Shown here piece by piece: positions 53,028 through 63,343 of a stretch of 64,000 bases of DNA. The translations under genes were made by a program, and so were the position numbers. Every line of letters begins with the position of its first letter. Position 1 is the stretch's first letter. The stretch lies in contig NW_019716272.1 of the NCBI RefSeq assembly GCF_900074925.1, forward strand, positions 124,001 through 188,000, written 5' to 3'. The notes under the pieces were generated by a model. The model had not been told where the DNA came from. It saw nothing but the letters and a program-made list of their open reading frames with translations, and did not search any database. This DNA is from Ramularia collo-cygni. Lineage: Eukaryota > Ascomycota > Dothideomycetes > Mycosphaerellales > Mycosphaerellaceae.

Positions 53028-53154
53028 TGATGATTGGTCCATTTGTGAAGTAATGTATTCATGACCAAGTACGGCTTCCGCATTATGATGACAAGACAGA
53101 TTGGGAACTTTTCAGAATTCCTTTTCCTGGCCATCCTCCCAATGGTTTGTGATT

Positions 53155-53370
53155 GTGCACATCAGAGCTGTCGATATGAGGATTGTTCATCAGGACAAGG
53201 CATCCTCAGTTATGTCCACAAAGTCCCGAGGCCTCGCTCTCTACAGGCTTGATGATTCGAAGCCCGTTAGAATCCTTGCTATTAGCAGAGTGGCCGTTAC
53301 CCAATTGAGAGTGCAGTTTAGGGTGCTGCTCTTGCTGATAATTCCTTATATCGACAGCTCTGGTGCACAT
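53155..53370 (+). mobile_element. Small hAT-type inverted-repeat element, intact copy G with target duplication
   Basis: The element itself is 53163-53362 (200 bp). The left terminus is CAGAGCTGTCGATATGAGGA, and the right is its inverted repeat with one change (TCCTTATATCGACAGCTCTG). The octamer GTGCACAT lies directly on both sides (53155-53162 and 53363-53370), an exact 8-bp target duplication. The octamer fits nTnnnnAn, the pattern known for hAT insertions. There is no coding capacity. This copy sits in the 3' flank of the RAD26-like gene, outside the island, and looks the youngest. Confidence 0.88.
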
Positions 53371-53632
53371 GACGCGCGAAGACATAATTCCCCCTCTCGA
53401 TAAAGTAGTCTTTTAGGTCAAGCGGGTTCCTGTCAACTTCCTGGATAGGTATGAGGGTGTGTCTATCTACTCAAAGCGTGTGACAGCCTTCATTCACTTT
53501 GACTTGCTTGCATCATGAGATTACTTTCCTTGCACTTCCGCGACTTCCTCGCATCGTGACTTCCCTTTTGCGCCTTCCTCTCCCAACCAACCGAAACCAC
53601 CACGAATCATCTCGCCATCGGCCCGCGCCAAC

Positions 53633-54472
53633 ATGGCCTCATATCTCAACCCCACGCCCGATACGCCCATCTTTGGCGTCAGCGCGCTCAAGCTCTGGCT
53701 CAAGGGCGATATTACTACACCCGACTTTCTCGCATCAAACAACGGAGCCTATGCCGACAAAGGCGGCCGCGATGGCTTCGGTCTGCAAGAACTTCATCGA
53801 GCGCTCTATCTTGCGATTCTGGAGATCTCTCTCAAACTCGATCCCGAGCTGGAGTGCGCCGCAACACAGGCCTCCGGGTTCAAGTATTGCATTGCAGTGG
53901 ACGTGGATGAGTTCTACGAGGGACGAGACAGCGAGGTAAGATCACTTGTGGACCTTGAACCAGCGAAGCGGGATGTAATCATATCAACATATGATCGGGA
54001 CGCGGTTTGCGAGGTGCTTGAGCAGGCTAGAGAAGAGATTGGATGGTTGGAGAGCCAGGTGAGGAGGTTGGACGTGCACATGGAGAACGCGGAGAGTATG
54101 AAGAGAATCAGGTCGAGGATCTCGTTTGTGTTCAGGCCACTGGCGAGGACTTGGGAAGTAACAAGTATTGACAAGGATGATGGCATACTGGATGGAGATG
54201 AGCAAGGAGTGGGCGGATACAACGGCGAAGATGAGGAGATACTTGAGGTGGATGAGACTGAGGGAGAAGAGCATCAGATGGCGGGAGATGATGCGGAGCT
54301 GTCCGAGGCACTGAAGAAGTCGGTTCGAAAGGAGAGACTGGAACTGTTCAAAAAGGAAGTTGATGCAGGATTCGGAACGGCCAGACTTGAGGAGGATCTC
54401 GAGGAGGGAGAGGTGCAGGAGAAGACGGATAGTCCTCTGGCGGGCTTAGAAGAGGATGGTGAGATCGAGTGA
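53633..54472 (+). CDS. Hypothetical conserved-looking fungal protein
   Basis: A single exon encodes 279 residues starting MASYLNPTPDTPIFGVSALK. The first 120 residues look folded (LHRALYLAILEISLKLDPEL; FKYCIAVDVDEFYEGRDSEV). A helical stretch (CEVLEQAREEIGWLESQVRR) follows. The C-terminus is acidic and disordered (EEILEVDETEGEEHQMAGDD) and ends GLEEDGEIE. I do not recognise the family. The start context (AACATGGCC) is good, and there is no sign of introns. Confidence 0.7.
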   Translation: MASYLNPTPDTPIFGVSALKLWLKGDITTPDFLASNNGAYADKGGRDGFGLQELHRALYLAILEISLKLDPELECAATQASGFKYCIAVDVDEFYEGRDSEVRSLVDLEPAKRDVIISTYDRDAVCEVLEQAREEIGWLESQVRRLDVHMENAESMKRIRSRISFVFRPLARTWEVTSIDKDDGILDGDEQGVGGYNGEDEEILEVDETEGEEHQMAGDDAELSEALKKSVRKERLELFKKEVDAGFGTARLEEDLEEGEVQEKTDSPLAGLEEDGEIE

Positions 54473-54957
54473 GAGAAGCGTCGCTTACAGAGAGTACATA
54501 GGTGCAAGATCAGCCCTACGATAGCAAAGCGCGCGAAATACCATACCGTCCCAGGCACTCACCTGCAGCCTTAGCTTCCACGCTCTACAGTATTTGGTTT
54601 CCTGCAAGTTTCACCCCGACTCGGCCCATTCTCCGCGTCTCTGTCCAGATGCCAGCAATGATCCAGACGTTCGCATGATGGAAGTTGAAGAGCATTTATA
54701 CCATCCGCTGTCAAGACGCGAATGGAATGCCAAGTGTAGGAGGACGATCGAGAGGGGCTGTGGTCTTTGTTGCATCTCACCAGGTTCCTTAGCGCGGCAT
54801 TCACGCCCCATACGCGTCATTGCTCTTGCTGTCCTTGTAGGCGACGATCGGCGGTAGATTGTGTTTACCAACTCCCCATTCATCTTCTTCTCCATCTCTT
54901 GCTGTTACAGAGCCCACACAGCAGTCAACGTCTGCTTCCCAGACGACATCACCAAAG
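54473..54957. other. Intergenic region before the oxysterol-binding gene
   Basis: No gene is supported. The last 100 bases are C/T-rich (CCATTCATCTTCTTCTCCATC), as in a fungal 5' leader. Confidence 0.35.
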
Positions 54958-57900
54958 ATGGACCCCGAGGAGACAACACAGGCAGCGTACGTATCGTTCC
55001 GCGTGGAATTACACCCCGCCTTGCACCCCTGTTGAATGCTCCCATCTGCGGGCGTTATTTATCCGGCACTCTCGCCCAACACCCCTCGACCTCCAAAGAC
55101 GGACCTTTCACGAGGTGGTTTCAGGCTGACACTGCAATTTGATATCACAGGACGCACAAGCGGAGCAAATCTGCCGTCACTCGTGCCCTGTCACGAATAC
55201 ATAGTCGCGGAGACGTTCCCAAATCCACGACCAGCACCCAGACTGGCGAAATGCCCGCCGACGATACCTATCTCACTCCCTCCCGCATTTCCATGCAGTC
55301 AATACATCCACGAACGTCGACGAGTATATCTCCCAGCTCACCCACAAAGGAAGACATGAGCGATGTTCCCAAAGTGACTCCTCCGCCCGGGGCCACTTTA
55401 GAACAGTCGGTACGGCTATTCAAGGTTTTTGAGGCATTGAGAAGCGGAGATACAAGTGCCATCTCCAAGGCTACACGAGCAGACCCCGAGACGAAGCTAC
55501 AAGGGACCACGATCCTACACCTGGCCATTCAATGCGCCGACGTGGCGGTGATTGAGTATGTCTTGTCTCAGAGCGAGACCAATGTCAATGTCAAAGATCG
55601 AGACGGCAACACTCCCCTCGCTGTAGCTGCATCTCTTGGAAGACTGCCGGTGGTGAAGCTGCTGCTAGAGCAAAAGGACATTAACGACTCACTCCCCAAC
55701 TATCAAGGCAAGACTGCCCTAGACTTGGCCCGTAACCCGGACATTTTCCAACTTTTGCAGCTGGCACGCTCCGTGTTCATCGACAATAATGTACGGCACA
55801 TCCACCAGCTGGTTGCGTCTGGCGACTACAATACCCTCGAGCAGCTTTTGAGCGATACACGCGTGCAGTCAATGGTGGACATCAACGGCCCTGAGTTAGC
55901 CACAGACCCCGCAACGACTTCAGATGGTGGTAGTCTGCTGCACGAAGCTGCTCGTAAGAAGGATACGAAGCTCGCTCAACTCTTGCTCCTTAACGGTGCG
56001 GATCCCTTCCGTAGAGACCGCAGAGGGAAGCTGGCTCAGGACGTCACCAAGGACGATCACACTCGTGCTATTCTCAAGAAGTCACCGGCAGCAGCCGCAG
56101 CTCAACGCAGCATTCAGGAAAAGACGATTCTCGGTGAAGGTTCTCAGGCGCCCGCAAGTAGCGACGCTGGCGGACCCGGTAGCAAGGACAGTAGAGAGAT
56201 GAAAGGCTACCTCAAGAAGTGGACCAACTATAGAGGAGGCTACAAACTTCGATGGTTCGTTCTGGAGGACGGGGTGCTCTCGTATTACAAGAATCAAGAT
56301 GATGCGGGCAGTGCTTGTCGTGGGGCCATCAACATGAAGTATGTTCAGCTCTATCCATGACATTAAAGCCCGCGCTGACGATGTTTAGAATCGCAAAGCT
56401 ACAGATGGATCCGAAAGATAAGCAGCACTTTGAGATCATGGGCAGCAAGAGCTCGGTCAAGTACGATCTCAAAGCCAATCACGAAGTCGAATGTAAACGC
56501 TGGTTTTGGGCACTGAACAATGCCATCCAATGGGCAAAAGACGAGGCAAAAGAGGAACAGAAGCGGGAGAACCAAGAGGCAAGCGCAAGACATGAGCACC
56601 TCGAGCGATNGAAGACCAGAGATCTGGACACAAGCTCGCAGCTCGGCCCGCCTACAGCTACATCTCAATTCGGAGGCAGCACACTTGGCGACCACCTGAG
56701 CGCGTACGATCCGAGCGATAACGCCGATGCCGCGTCTGCACAAGATATGCGTTTTCTCGGTCGATCTGCCGCTGGGACAGCTGACGGCTACGACGACGAC
56801 GAGGATATCGACGACGATGCGAGCAGCCACGAACCACGCCCTACCAACAAAAAGGATGCTTTCAGCATCACTGCGCTGTCCGCCAAATTTCAATTGGATC
56901 TTCTCGAGCAGGTTTCCGGGGCGTTGAGCACACAAAGCCGGACGAACCCAGACACGAGACTCGGCGAAGCTAATGTAATTCAAGCGCTTGCAAGCTACGA
57001 AGTCGCTGTGGGTAATCTCAAGGGCCTGCTGAATGACATGGGCCGTATCACCAAGGATCACGAGGCGTACTGGCAGTATCGCTTAGAGCGAGAGCAGAAT
57101 TTGCGAAGAATGTGGGAAGACTCAATGGCGAAGGTCGCAAAAGAGCAAGAGGCACTTGAGACCCGAATTGGGGAGAGTGAGGATAAAAGGAAGAGGACGA
57201 AGAAGAGATTGCGGGAGGCGTTGGAGGGTGGATCTCAGCAAGGAACTCCAGTGGGTGAAGCGGTAAACAAGCCATTGTTGGAAGTCCCAGCCGCCGGTAT
57301 CAAGAGAAGACCGACGTTAGCTGCTTTGAGTGACGACGAGAGCGACGAGGAGGAAGAAGAGTTCTTTGACGCAGTTGATGCCGGAGAGGTGGAGGTTGTG
57401 CAGAGTTTGCCGGTGCTGGCCAAGGAGCCCTCGCAACAGGCGGCCGCGGTGAAGCAGCCAGATACTGATCTCGCAAGTGCAAGCGCCGATCCTGCATCCA
57501 CGAAAGATCGTCAAAACCGGCAGACCGATATCGAGAAGAGTTACAAAGGCTATGAAGATGGGCTCAGGAAGAGACTGAAGCTGGACGCAGATAACCGTCC
57601 AAAGGTTGGGCTTTGGGTTAGTATTCTCACTCCTGCGAGGCTTGCTATTACTAACCAATTCATCTGCAGGGCATCCTCAAGTCTATGATTGGCAAAGACA
57701 TGACCAAGATGACTCTTCCTGTCNCCTTCAACGAGCCAACCTCTCTCCTCTACCGCGTTGTTGAAGATATGGAATACACCGACCTCCTCGACACTGCGGC
57801 TACACGATCTGATTCAACCGAGCGTCTGGTTTACGTTGCTGGGTTCGCGGCGTCTGAGTACGCTGGTACCATCGGTCGCGTTGCAAAGCCTTTCAATCCG

Positions 57901-58824
57901 CTTCTTGGCGAGACTTATGAATATGTCCGGCCTGATCAGGGATACAGGTTCTTCATCGAACAGGTCAGCCATCACCCTCCCGTTGGCGCGGCATTCGCAG
58001 AGAGCAAGAACTGGACATACTACGGCGAGAGTTCCGTGCGATCAAAATTCTACGGAAAGTCATTCGAGTTCAATCCGTTGGGTACTTGGTTTTGTCACAT
58101 TCGGCCCGAGGATGGAAGTCCGGAGGAAGTGTACACATGGAAAAAGGTCACGAGCAGTGTTGTGGGTATCATCACCGGCAACCCTGTGGTCGATAATTAC
58201 GGCCCAATGGAAGTCAAGAACTGGACTACTGGCGAGGTGTGCTACTTGGATTTTAAGCCAAAGGGTTGGAAGGCATCTTCCGCATTCCAAGTTAGCGGCA
58301 AGGTCGTCGATGCCAAGGGCGTGACGCGATGGAGTATGGGTGGGAGATGGAACGATCGCATTTACGCAAGGCTCACTCCTGGCTATGAAGTCGCGGATGT
58401 CACTGCAAAGGGAGGTGACGAGAAGGCTTTCCTGGTATGGGAAGCGCACTATCGACCTCCCATGGGCGAGATTCCATTCAACATCACACCTTTTGTGGTT
58501 ACATTGAATGATCTTGCAGATAAGTTGAAGCCGATCCTTCCACCTACGGATTCGAGACGCCGTCCAGACCAGAGAGCCATGGAGGAGGGCGAGTACGACT
58601 TCGCTGCTGAGGAGAAGAACCGTGTCGAAGAAGCTCAGAGAGCGAGAAGGAAAGCCAGGGAGGCGAACGGGGAGGAGTTCGAGCCGAGATGGTTCCGAAA
58701 GGGGAAGCATGAGGTGACTGGGGAGGAATTCTGGCAGTTTGGTGGAGACTACTGGGACATCAGAGACGGTGTTGCCAAAGGAGAGAGGAAGTGGGAGGAT
58801 GAGGGGCTGGAGGAGATTTTCTGA
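54958..58824 (+). CDS. OSH1: Oxysterol-binding protein with ankyrin repeats and PH domain (Osh1/Swh1 type)
   Basis: Proposed exons 54958-54986, 55151-56338, 56389-57616 and 57670-58824 give 1199 residues. Ankyrin repeats lie at about 115-330 (TTILHLAIQCADVAVIEYVL; DRDGNTPLAVAASLGRLPVV; GGSLLHEAARKKDTKLAQLL). A PH domain starts KGYLKKWTNYRGGYKLRWFV (about 365) and ends in KRWFWALNNAIQWA. A helical region, an acidic FFDAVDAGE (FFAT-like, binds the ER protein VAP) and then the sterol/PI4P-binding domain follow. The family signature EQVSHHPP lies at about 912-919. The protein moves sterol or PI4P at ER contact sites. The tiny first exon with a 164-nt intron adds a basic leader (KRSKSAVTRALSRIHSRGDV); the ATG at 55251 is the alternative start. 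Confidence 0.92.
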
Positions 58825-59523
58825 TCTCACGTAGTGGATTCCGTAGCATTGATTTCGAATATACCCCAAGCCTTTCTCGCCACGCATCTTGTCATCTGCT
58901 GGAGATGGGATTGGTTCAAGAGCGTTCCCTTTTGAGGTTTCTCCGAGCATGTGAAGAACTGTCCGCGCACAATGTTCGCCTTCGAAGTAATCGATGTTCG
59001 CTCTTAATGCCCCTTCATTCAGTGTTCCAAAGTAATGACATCGAGGTCTTTGTTTTGTTGGAGTTGCCAGTCTCCTTAAAGGTATGTAGTTGTAATGTTC
59101 CATGGAACCCTTGACATACTAATTTTTGGTTTGATGACTACGTCGTTAGTCACAAGGTTGTTCGATGTCTCGAGTCTTGACACCTCACTCAACCTGTTTC
59201 TTGACCATTCTATCGTAAGAAAACGCATCCAGCAGAGGACAGACTTGCGTAGGCTCAGTGGCGTCAATTGTGGCATGAGGAACTCACACGTAAGCGCCTC
59301 AAGACGTCCTCGCGTATTGTACTGACCAGAGCAGCACATTACGAGCCCACGACATATCAGCAATACATGGGACGATGAACCGACATCATAAAGGATATTT
59401 ATCTTCGCCCGTCAATTCAAGCATCAAGCCTTACAAGCCTTCAACGGGCTTGTGGTCATCGCACACTGGCTGAGTAGCAAACTTCCTGCTCGCTGGACTG
59501 GATCACAGCCATCACTTGCGCCA
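58825..59523. other. Intergenic region
   Basis: 3' flank of OSH1 and 5' flank of the zinc-finger gene. Only short featureless frames occur. An in-frame ATG at 59452 could extend the next gene but is not favoured. Confidence 0.35.
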
Positions 59524-61104
59524 ATGCCTTCCAACGATTCTCTGCTCCACGCCTCTGATCTACTCAAACACTACGAAGATTACGGCGTGGTGATATGCCG
59601 CACATGTCAGTTTGCGGTTCAGCCGTCTGCACTCGCAAGCCATCTGCTCAAACACCAGATATATCGAGGCGAGCGCCGAAAATTACTCTCACAGCTATGC
59701 AAACTCCAACTGAAGGATCCAAGTGATGTTGTGGACCCCCCTTCCAGCTCATCGCCCGTTCCTGAGCTCCCGGTATACAAGGGACACAAATGTTTGATGC
59801 CGGGATGCGATCATGTATGTGCCAGTGTGAAGCGCATGGCTCAGCACTGGAGTGACGTTCACGGTGAGCGGGAATCACGAAACGTGCGAGCGAGAGACTG
59901 TTGGCTTCAGACATTCTTCAGGGGCAACAAAATCCGCTACTTCGAAGTGACTGCTCCGCTCGAGTCTCATACATCTGGGCCCGGGTTTGCGTCCCCGCCG
60001 GCGAGCATAACAACCACAAACTCGGGCGGCCGTGGCGAAGAAACGGAAATCAATGGCAATGGCAATGGTAACCTCCAGCGTCAATTAGATTCTCCCCCGC
60101 CGTTGGACATGGTCGCACTACGGTACCTTCACCACTTCACCACCGTCACGAGCTTGACACTGCCCAAATCAGACATTGAGACGACCTACCACTGGTCAAT
60201 AGTTGTTGTGCAAGAAGCNCTCAAGTTCCCATTCCTGATGTACGGTATTCTTGGTCTGGCTGCCTTTCACCTTTCCAGGACCAGCTCTGAAGATTCACTC
60301 GAGAAGCAACAACACCAANAAGCGTCGACCTTGTACCAGAATTGCAGCTTGTCCGACTTCCGCGATCTAACTCAACGTCCAGACTCAAGCAATGCAGTGG
60401 CATTGATAGCCTATGCTCGAGCTATCAGCATCCAGCGATGCTGCCGCATTCCGGACTGTGAGGAAGGCTACAACGATCTAAGTCAGATTGTCGAATTTTT
60501 GCATCTCATGCGTGGCAGTATCGAAACTTTGATATCACTGCAAAAGTTCCTCCCAGACGACAGCGATTTCAAGCTTCCTATCGAAGAGTTNGAGNACCTC
60601 GATCNACACAATGACCTTCCAGGAGAGGCTCCCACGAATCCTTCGAATATCCCGCCTGACTTCCTTGCACGCCTCACTACCCTCCCTTTCCGGCTGTACG
60701 ACCGATTTGCCAAGACACCCCCAGACCCTTCCGAGCTGGAGACACCCAACGCCAAAGCTGCCTGGTCAGCTTGCGTGTCCCTCGTCACGGCTTTTGAACG
60801 CATGTATGCATGTCCCAAAGTGGAGGATCCTTCCGGATATTTCACAGGGTCCAGCGANAGCGATGAGATAGCATTAGTGTGGAGTGGATTGAATTATTGG
60901 GCGCGCCACGTTCCAGATCAGTTTTTGCGGATGTTGGAGGAGAGAAATCAACCCGCGTTGATCATCTTTGCGCATTTCTGCATACTGCCGAGGAAGTTTG
61001 GAGATCGTTATTGGTTCTGCCAGGGAGTTCCGGAAAGATTCTTGGTGTGGATCCTGGCTGTTCTGGATGACGATCTGAAGGGTTTCGTTGAGGATCTGAT
61101 TTGA
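59524..61104 (+). CDS. Zinc-finger regulator-like protein with OrsD-type finger and fungal TF C-terminal region
   Basis: A single exon encodes 526 residues from MPSNDSLLHASDLLKHYEDY. Residues about 22-50 read YGVVICRTCQFAVQPSALAS-HLLKH, a Cys2-His2 arrangement like the OrsD/DUF3505 finger. A second finger is GHKCLMPGCDHVCASVKRMA-QHWSDVH at about 100-125. After an Asn/Gly linker, the C-terminal region (VALRYLHHFTTVTSLTLP; KFPFLMYGILGLAAFHLSRT; LVTAFERMYACPK) matches the middle region of Upc2-like Zn2Cys6 factors, but no Zn2Cys6 cluster is present. A nuclear regulatory role is likely; targets are unknown. Five or more N bases lie in the coding sequence around 60218-60858. Confidence 0.75.
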   Translation: MPSNDSLLHASDLLKHYEDYGVVICRTCQFAVQPSALASHLLKHQIYRGERRKLLSQLCKLQLKDPSDVVDPPSSSSPVPELPVYKGHKCLMPGCDHVCASVKRMAQHWSDVHGERESRNVRARDCWLQTFFRGNKIRYFEVTAPLESHTSGPGFASPPASITTTNSGGRGEETEINGNGNGNLQRQLDSPPPLDMVALRYLHHFTTVTSLTLPKSDIETTYHWSIVVVQEXLKFPFLMYGILGLAAFHLSRTSSEDSLEKQQHQXASTLYQNCSLSDFRDLTQRPDSSNAVALIAYARAISIQRCCRIPDCEEGYNDLSQIVEFLHLMRGSIETLISLQKFLPDDSDFKLPIEEXEXLDXHNDLPGEAPTNPSNIPPDFLARLTTLPFRLYDRFAKTPPDPSELETPNAKAAWSACVSLVTAFERMYACPKVEDPSGYFTGSSXSDEIALVWSGLNYWARHVPDQFLRMLEERNQPALIIFAHFCILPRKFGDRYWFCQGVPERFLVWILAVLDDDLKGFVEDLI

Positions 61105-61607
61105 TTTGGTCCATCTTCTCTCCGTCGTATGCCATGTGCAGATAGATGGAGTGGACTGGCAGGGGTGCTTCGTTGCGACTGCACTTGCTTGGAGTTCAAT
61201 TCTGCCGTAGCCCATGAACGGGCACAAGCTGGACATTCCACCCGACGTGCTGGATCGCGATCTCATGCAGTTGCGCCTCCAGTGTTGAGGCATGAACCAC
61301 ATCTTGAGCTCCTCTCCACAGGACTTTCTTGGCGACAAATCGATGTTCGAAGACCAGGGCATCGTAAAGCTCGGAACAGGTTGTGGATTTCGGTCGAGGT
61401 GATAAGGTGTGCAGTGGGAAATGAACCAGTTTCAATGATCTTGTCCAGCCGACTGATGATACGACGAAGGTGGTAGTGTGTATATTTGGGACCATCNTTC
61501 CAAGAATGGATGTAGAATTGGGTTGGATGTGGTATTGGCGGATGCGTGTCTGAAATGTAATAGAGATGGTGCATCATACCCTCGCGATCTTATCACATAT
61601 CTTCCAT
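61105..61607. other. Convergent intergenic region
   Basis: The 3' flanks of two convergent genes. No gene is supported. Confidence 0.35.
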
Positions 61608-62940
61608 CTATCGATACAGCAATCTCCAAACCTCCTCGCCAATCGCCAAAGAACTCGTCAACCCAGGACTTTCTATCCCCAAGAGATTCACGAATCCTTC
61701 AACACCCTCCTCTTTCTTGATGTAGAAATCCTGAAAGCCCTTTCCAGCGGTCGCACTCAATCTTCCCAACTTGGGTCTTATCCCTGCGTAGCCGAGGGAT
61801 ATCGCATCAACATCAATGCCTGGCAGGAAAGATTGAATCTCCTCGAGAGCAGCAGCAAACCTTTCACGATTCGGCGTCGGAGCGAGATCGTTGGGAGATT
61901 CTACCCACTCGACATCCGGTCCAAAGCGCATTTGTCCGCCCATGTCGAGTGTGAGATGTGTTCCCAGACCACCAAGACCCGGAGTCGGGGCGGGATAGAC
62001 GAGCGTGGATGGTTTGGGATGTGATTTGGAATACGTGTAATACGTCCCTTTGGCGTAGAAAGGTTTGATGTGTCTGTCAGGCGGCAGGATCATGTTATTT
62101 ATCGCACATGCGTAGAGTCCCGCGGAGTTGACGACGGTCTCGGCAGTTATGAATGTATCTTCTTCGGGAGAAGAGCTCTGAGAAGGATGCTGAGGTGTTG
62201 GAGAGGATGGCGTGGGTTCAGTCGTTCCTGCACCTGTCCAGATCTTCCATTCCGCACCCCCAGATGAAGGAGGCGAAATTCGAGTGACGGGACTACACAG
62301 CGCCAGCGTGCCTCCTGCGTTCTCAAAGTCGCCTTGTAGATGTTGCATGAAATCGTGTGAGTCTACAATCCCCGTTGTTGGAGATTCGAGAACGCCCGAT
62401 TCAGCACGTACTTCCGGCTCTCGACGTTGAGCTTCTTCTTTCGATACGTATCGAATGNGAATGGACATGGACTTGGCAAAATCGTGGACTTTTTCACACT
62501 CGGANATTTGAGCATTTGTTTGGGCGACGATCCACTTGCCGCAGTTCATGTGCGGAATCCGTTCTTTCTCGCAAAAGTCATACATCATCTCTTTCCCCTT
62601 CAAACAAAGGCGGGTTTTGAGACTGTCCGGACCATAGTAGAGGCCGGCATGAATGACCTGAGGTTTTGCATTTCAGTCTTGATGGCGCATGACGATGCTT
62701 GAGGTGTATTGGATGGAATACCTCGGAATTGCGAGAACTGGTCTCAGAACCCACCATGCTGTGCTTTTCTATCAGCACCACTTGAGCTCCCGGGACTTGT
62801 TGCAGACGGCGGGCGATAGCCAGGCCAACTGCTCCAGCGCCGATAACGGCATGTGTAAAGTCTGCTCGGACATGACGGGAAGAAGAAAAAGAGCGGACGT
62901 GAGGAAGGAGAGAAGATGTGCGGCGAGAGAACGTGTTCAT
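61608..62940 (-). CDS. L2HGDH: FAD-dependent L-2-hydroxyglutarate dehydrogenase
   Basis: Two exons (62722-62940 and 61608-62657) give 422 residues. The start MNTFSRRTSSLLPHVRSFSS is a typical mitochondrial presequence. The FAD-binding Rossmann motif VIGAGAVGLAIARRL follows at about 32-46, then EKHSMVGSETSSRNSE joined by the intron to VIHAGLYYGPDSLKTRLC, the family hallmark. Further on are GIVDSHDFMQHL, ETVVNSAGLYA and IRPKLGRLSA, ending NLLGIESPGLTSSLAIGEEV. The enzyme oxidises L-2-hydroxyglutarate to 2-oxoglutarate in mitochondria, a metabolite-repair reaction. A Ser/Pro-rich insertion (about 230-250) is lineage-type extra sequence. It is divergent from SEC62. Confidence 0.93.
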
Positions 62941-63343
62941 TGTGGGGTGGGAATTGGAGCATACAACGCCACTGGTATGGGTAGGTATTGTTGGAGGATG
63001 GAAATGTGACTAAAGAGGAAAAGAAAGCGGAGATCATCAGATGGAGATGAAGTTTGTGAAGAAGATGAAGGCAACTCTTCTGACAGCCGTCACGTCAGCC
63101 TTTGCGCCTTGGTGCGCAGGTTATACCCGTAGTATAAAATCGGAAAGATTCAGGACATGTGTTCATACGTAGAAGCTTTCAAGTTACAGGTGTTGTCTTC
63201 GCGTTCGAAAAGATGGCGCGTGGGACGCACTTTCTAACAAGTGACGTGTCTTGAATCCATCCTCCCAAATTTAGACGTGGTCAACGTCGCCCTCCCATTT
63301 ATTATTCTTCTCCCTTTCACTTTCCAATAACACCGCCGCAATC
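62941..63343. promoter_or_regulatory. Divergent promoter between L2HGDH and SEC62
   Basis: About 400 bp hold both leaders. The SEC62 side ends in a C/T-rich run (TTCTTCTCCCTTTCACTTTCC). No factor site is claimed. Confidence 0.35.
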
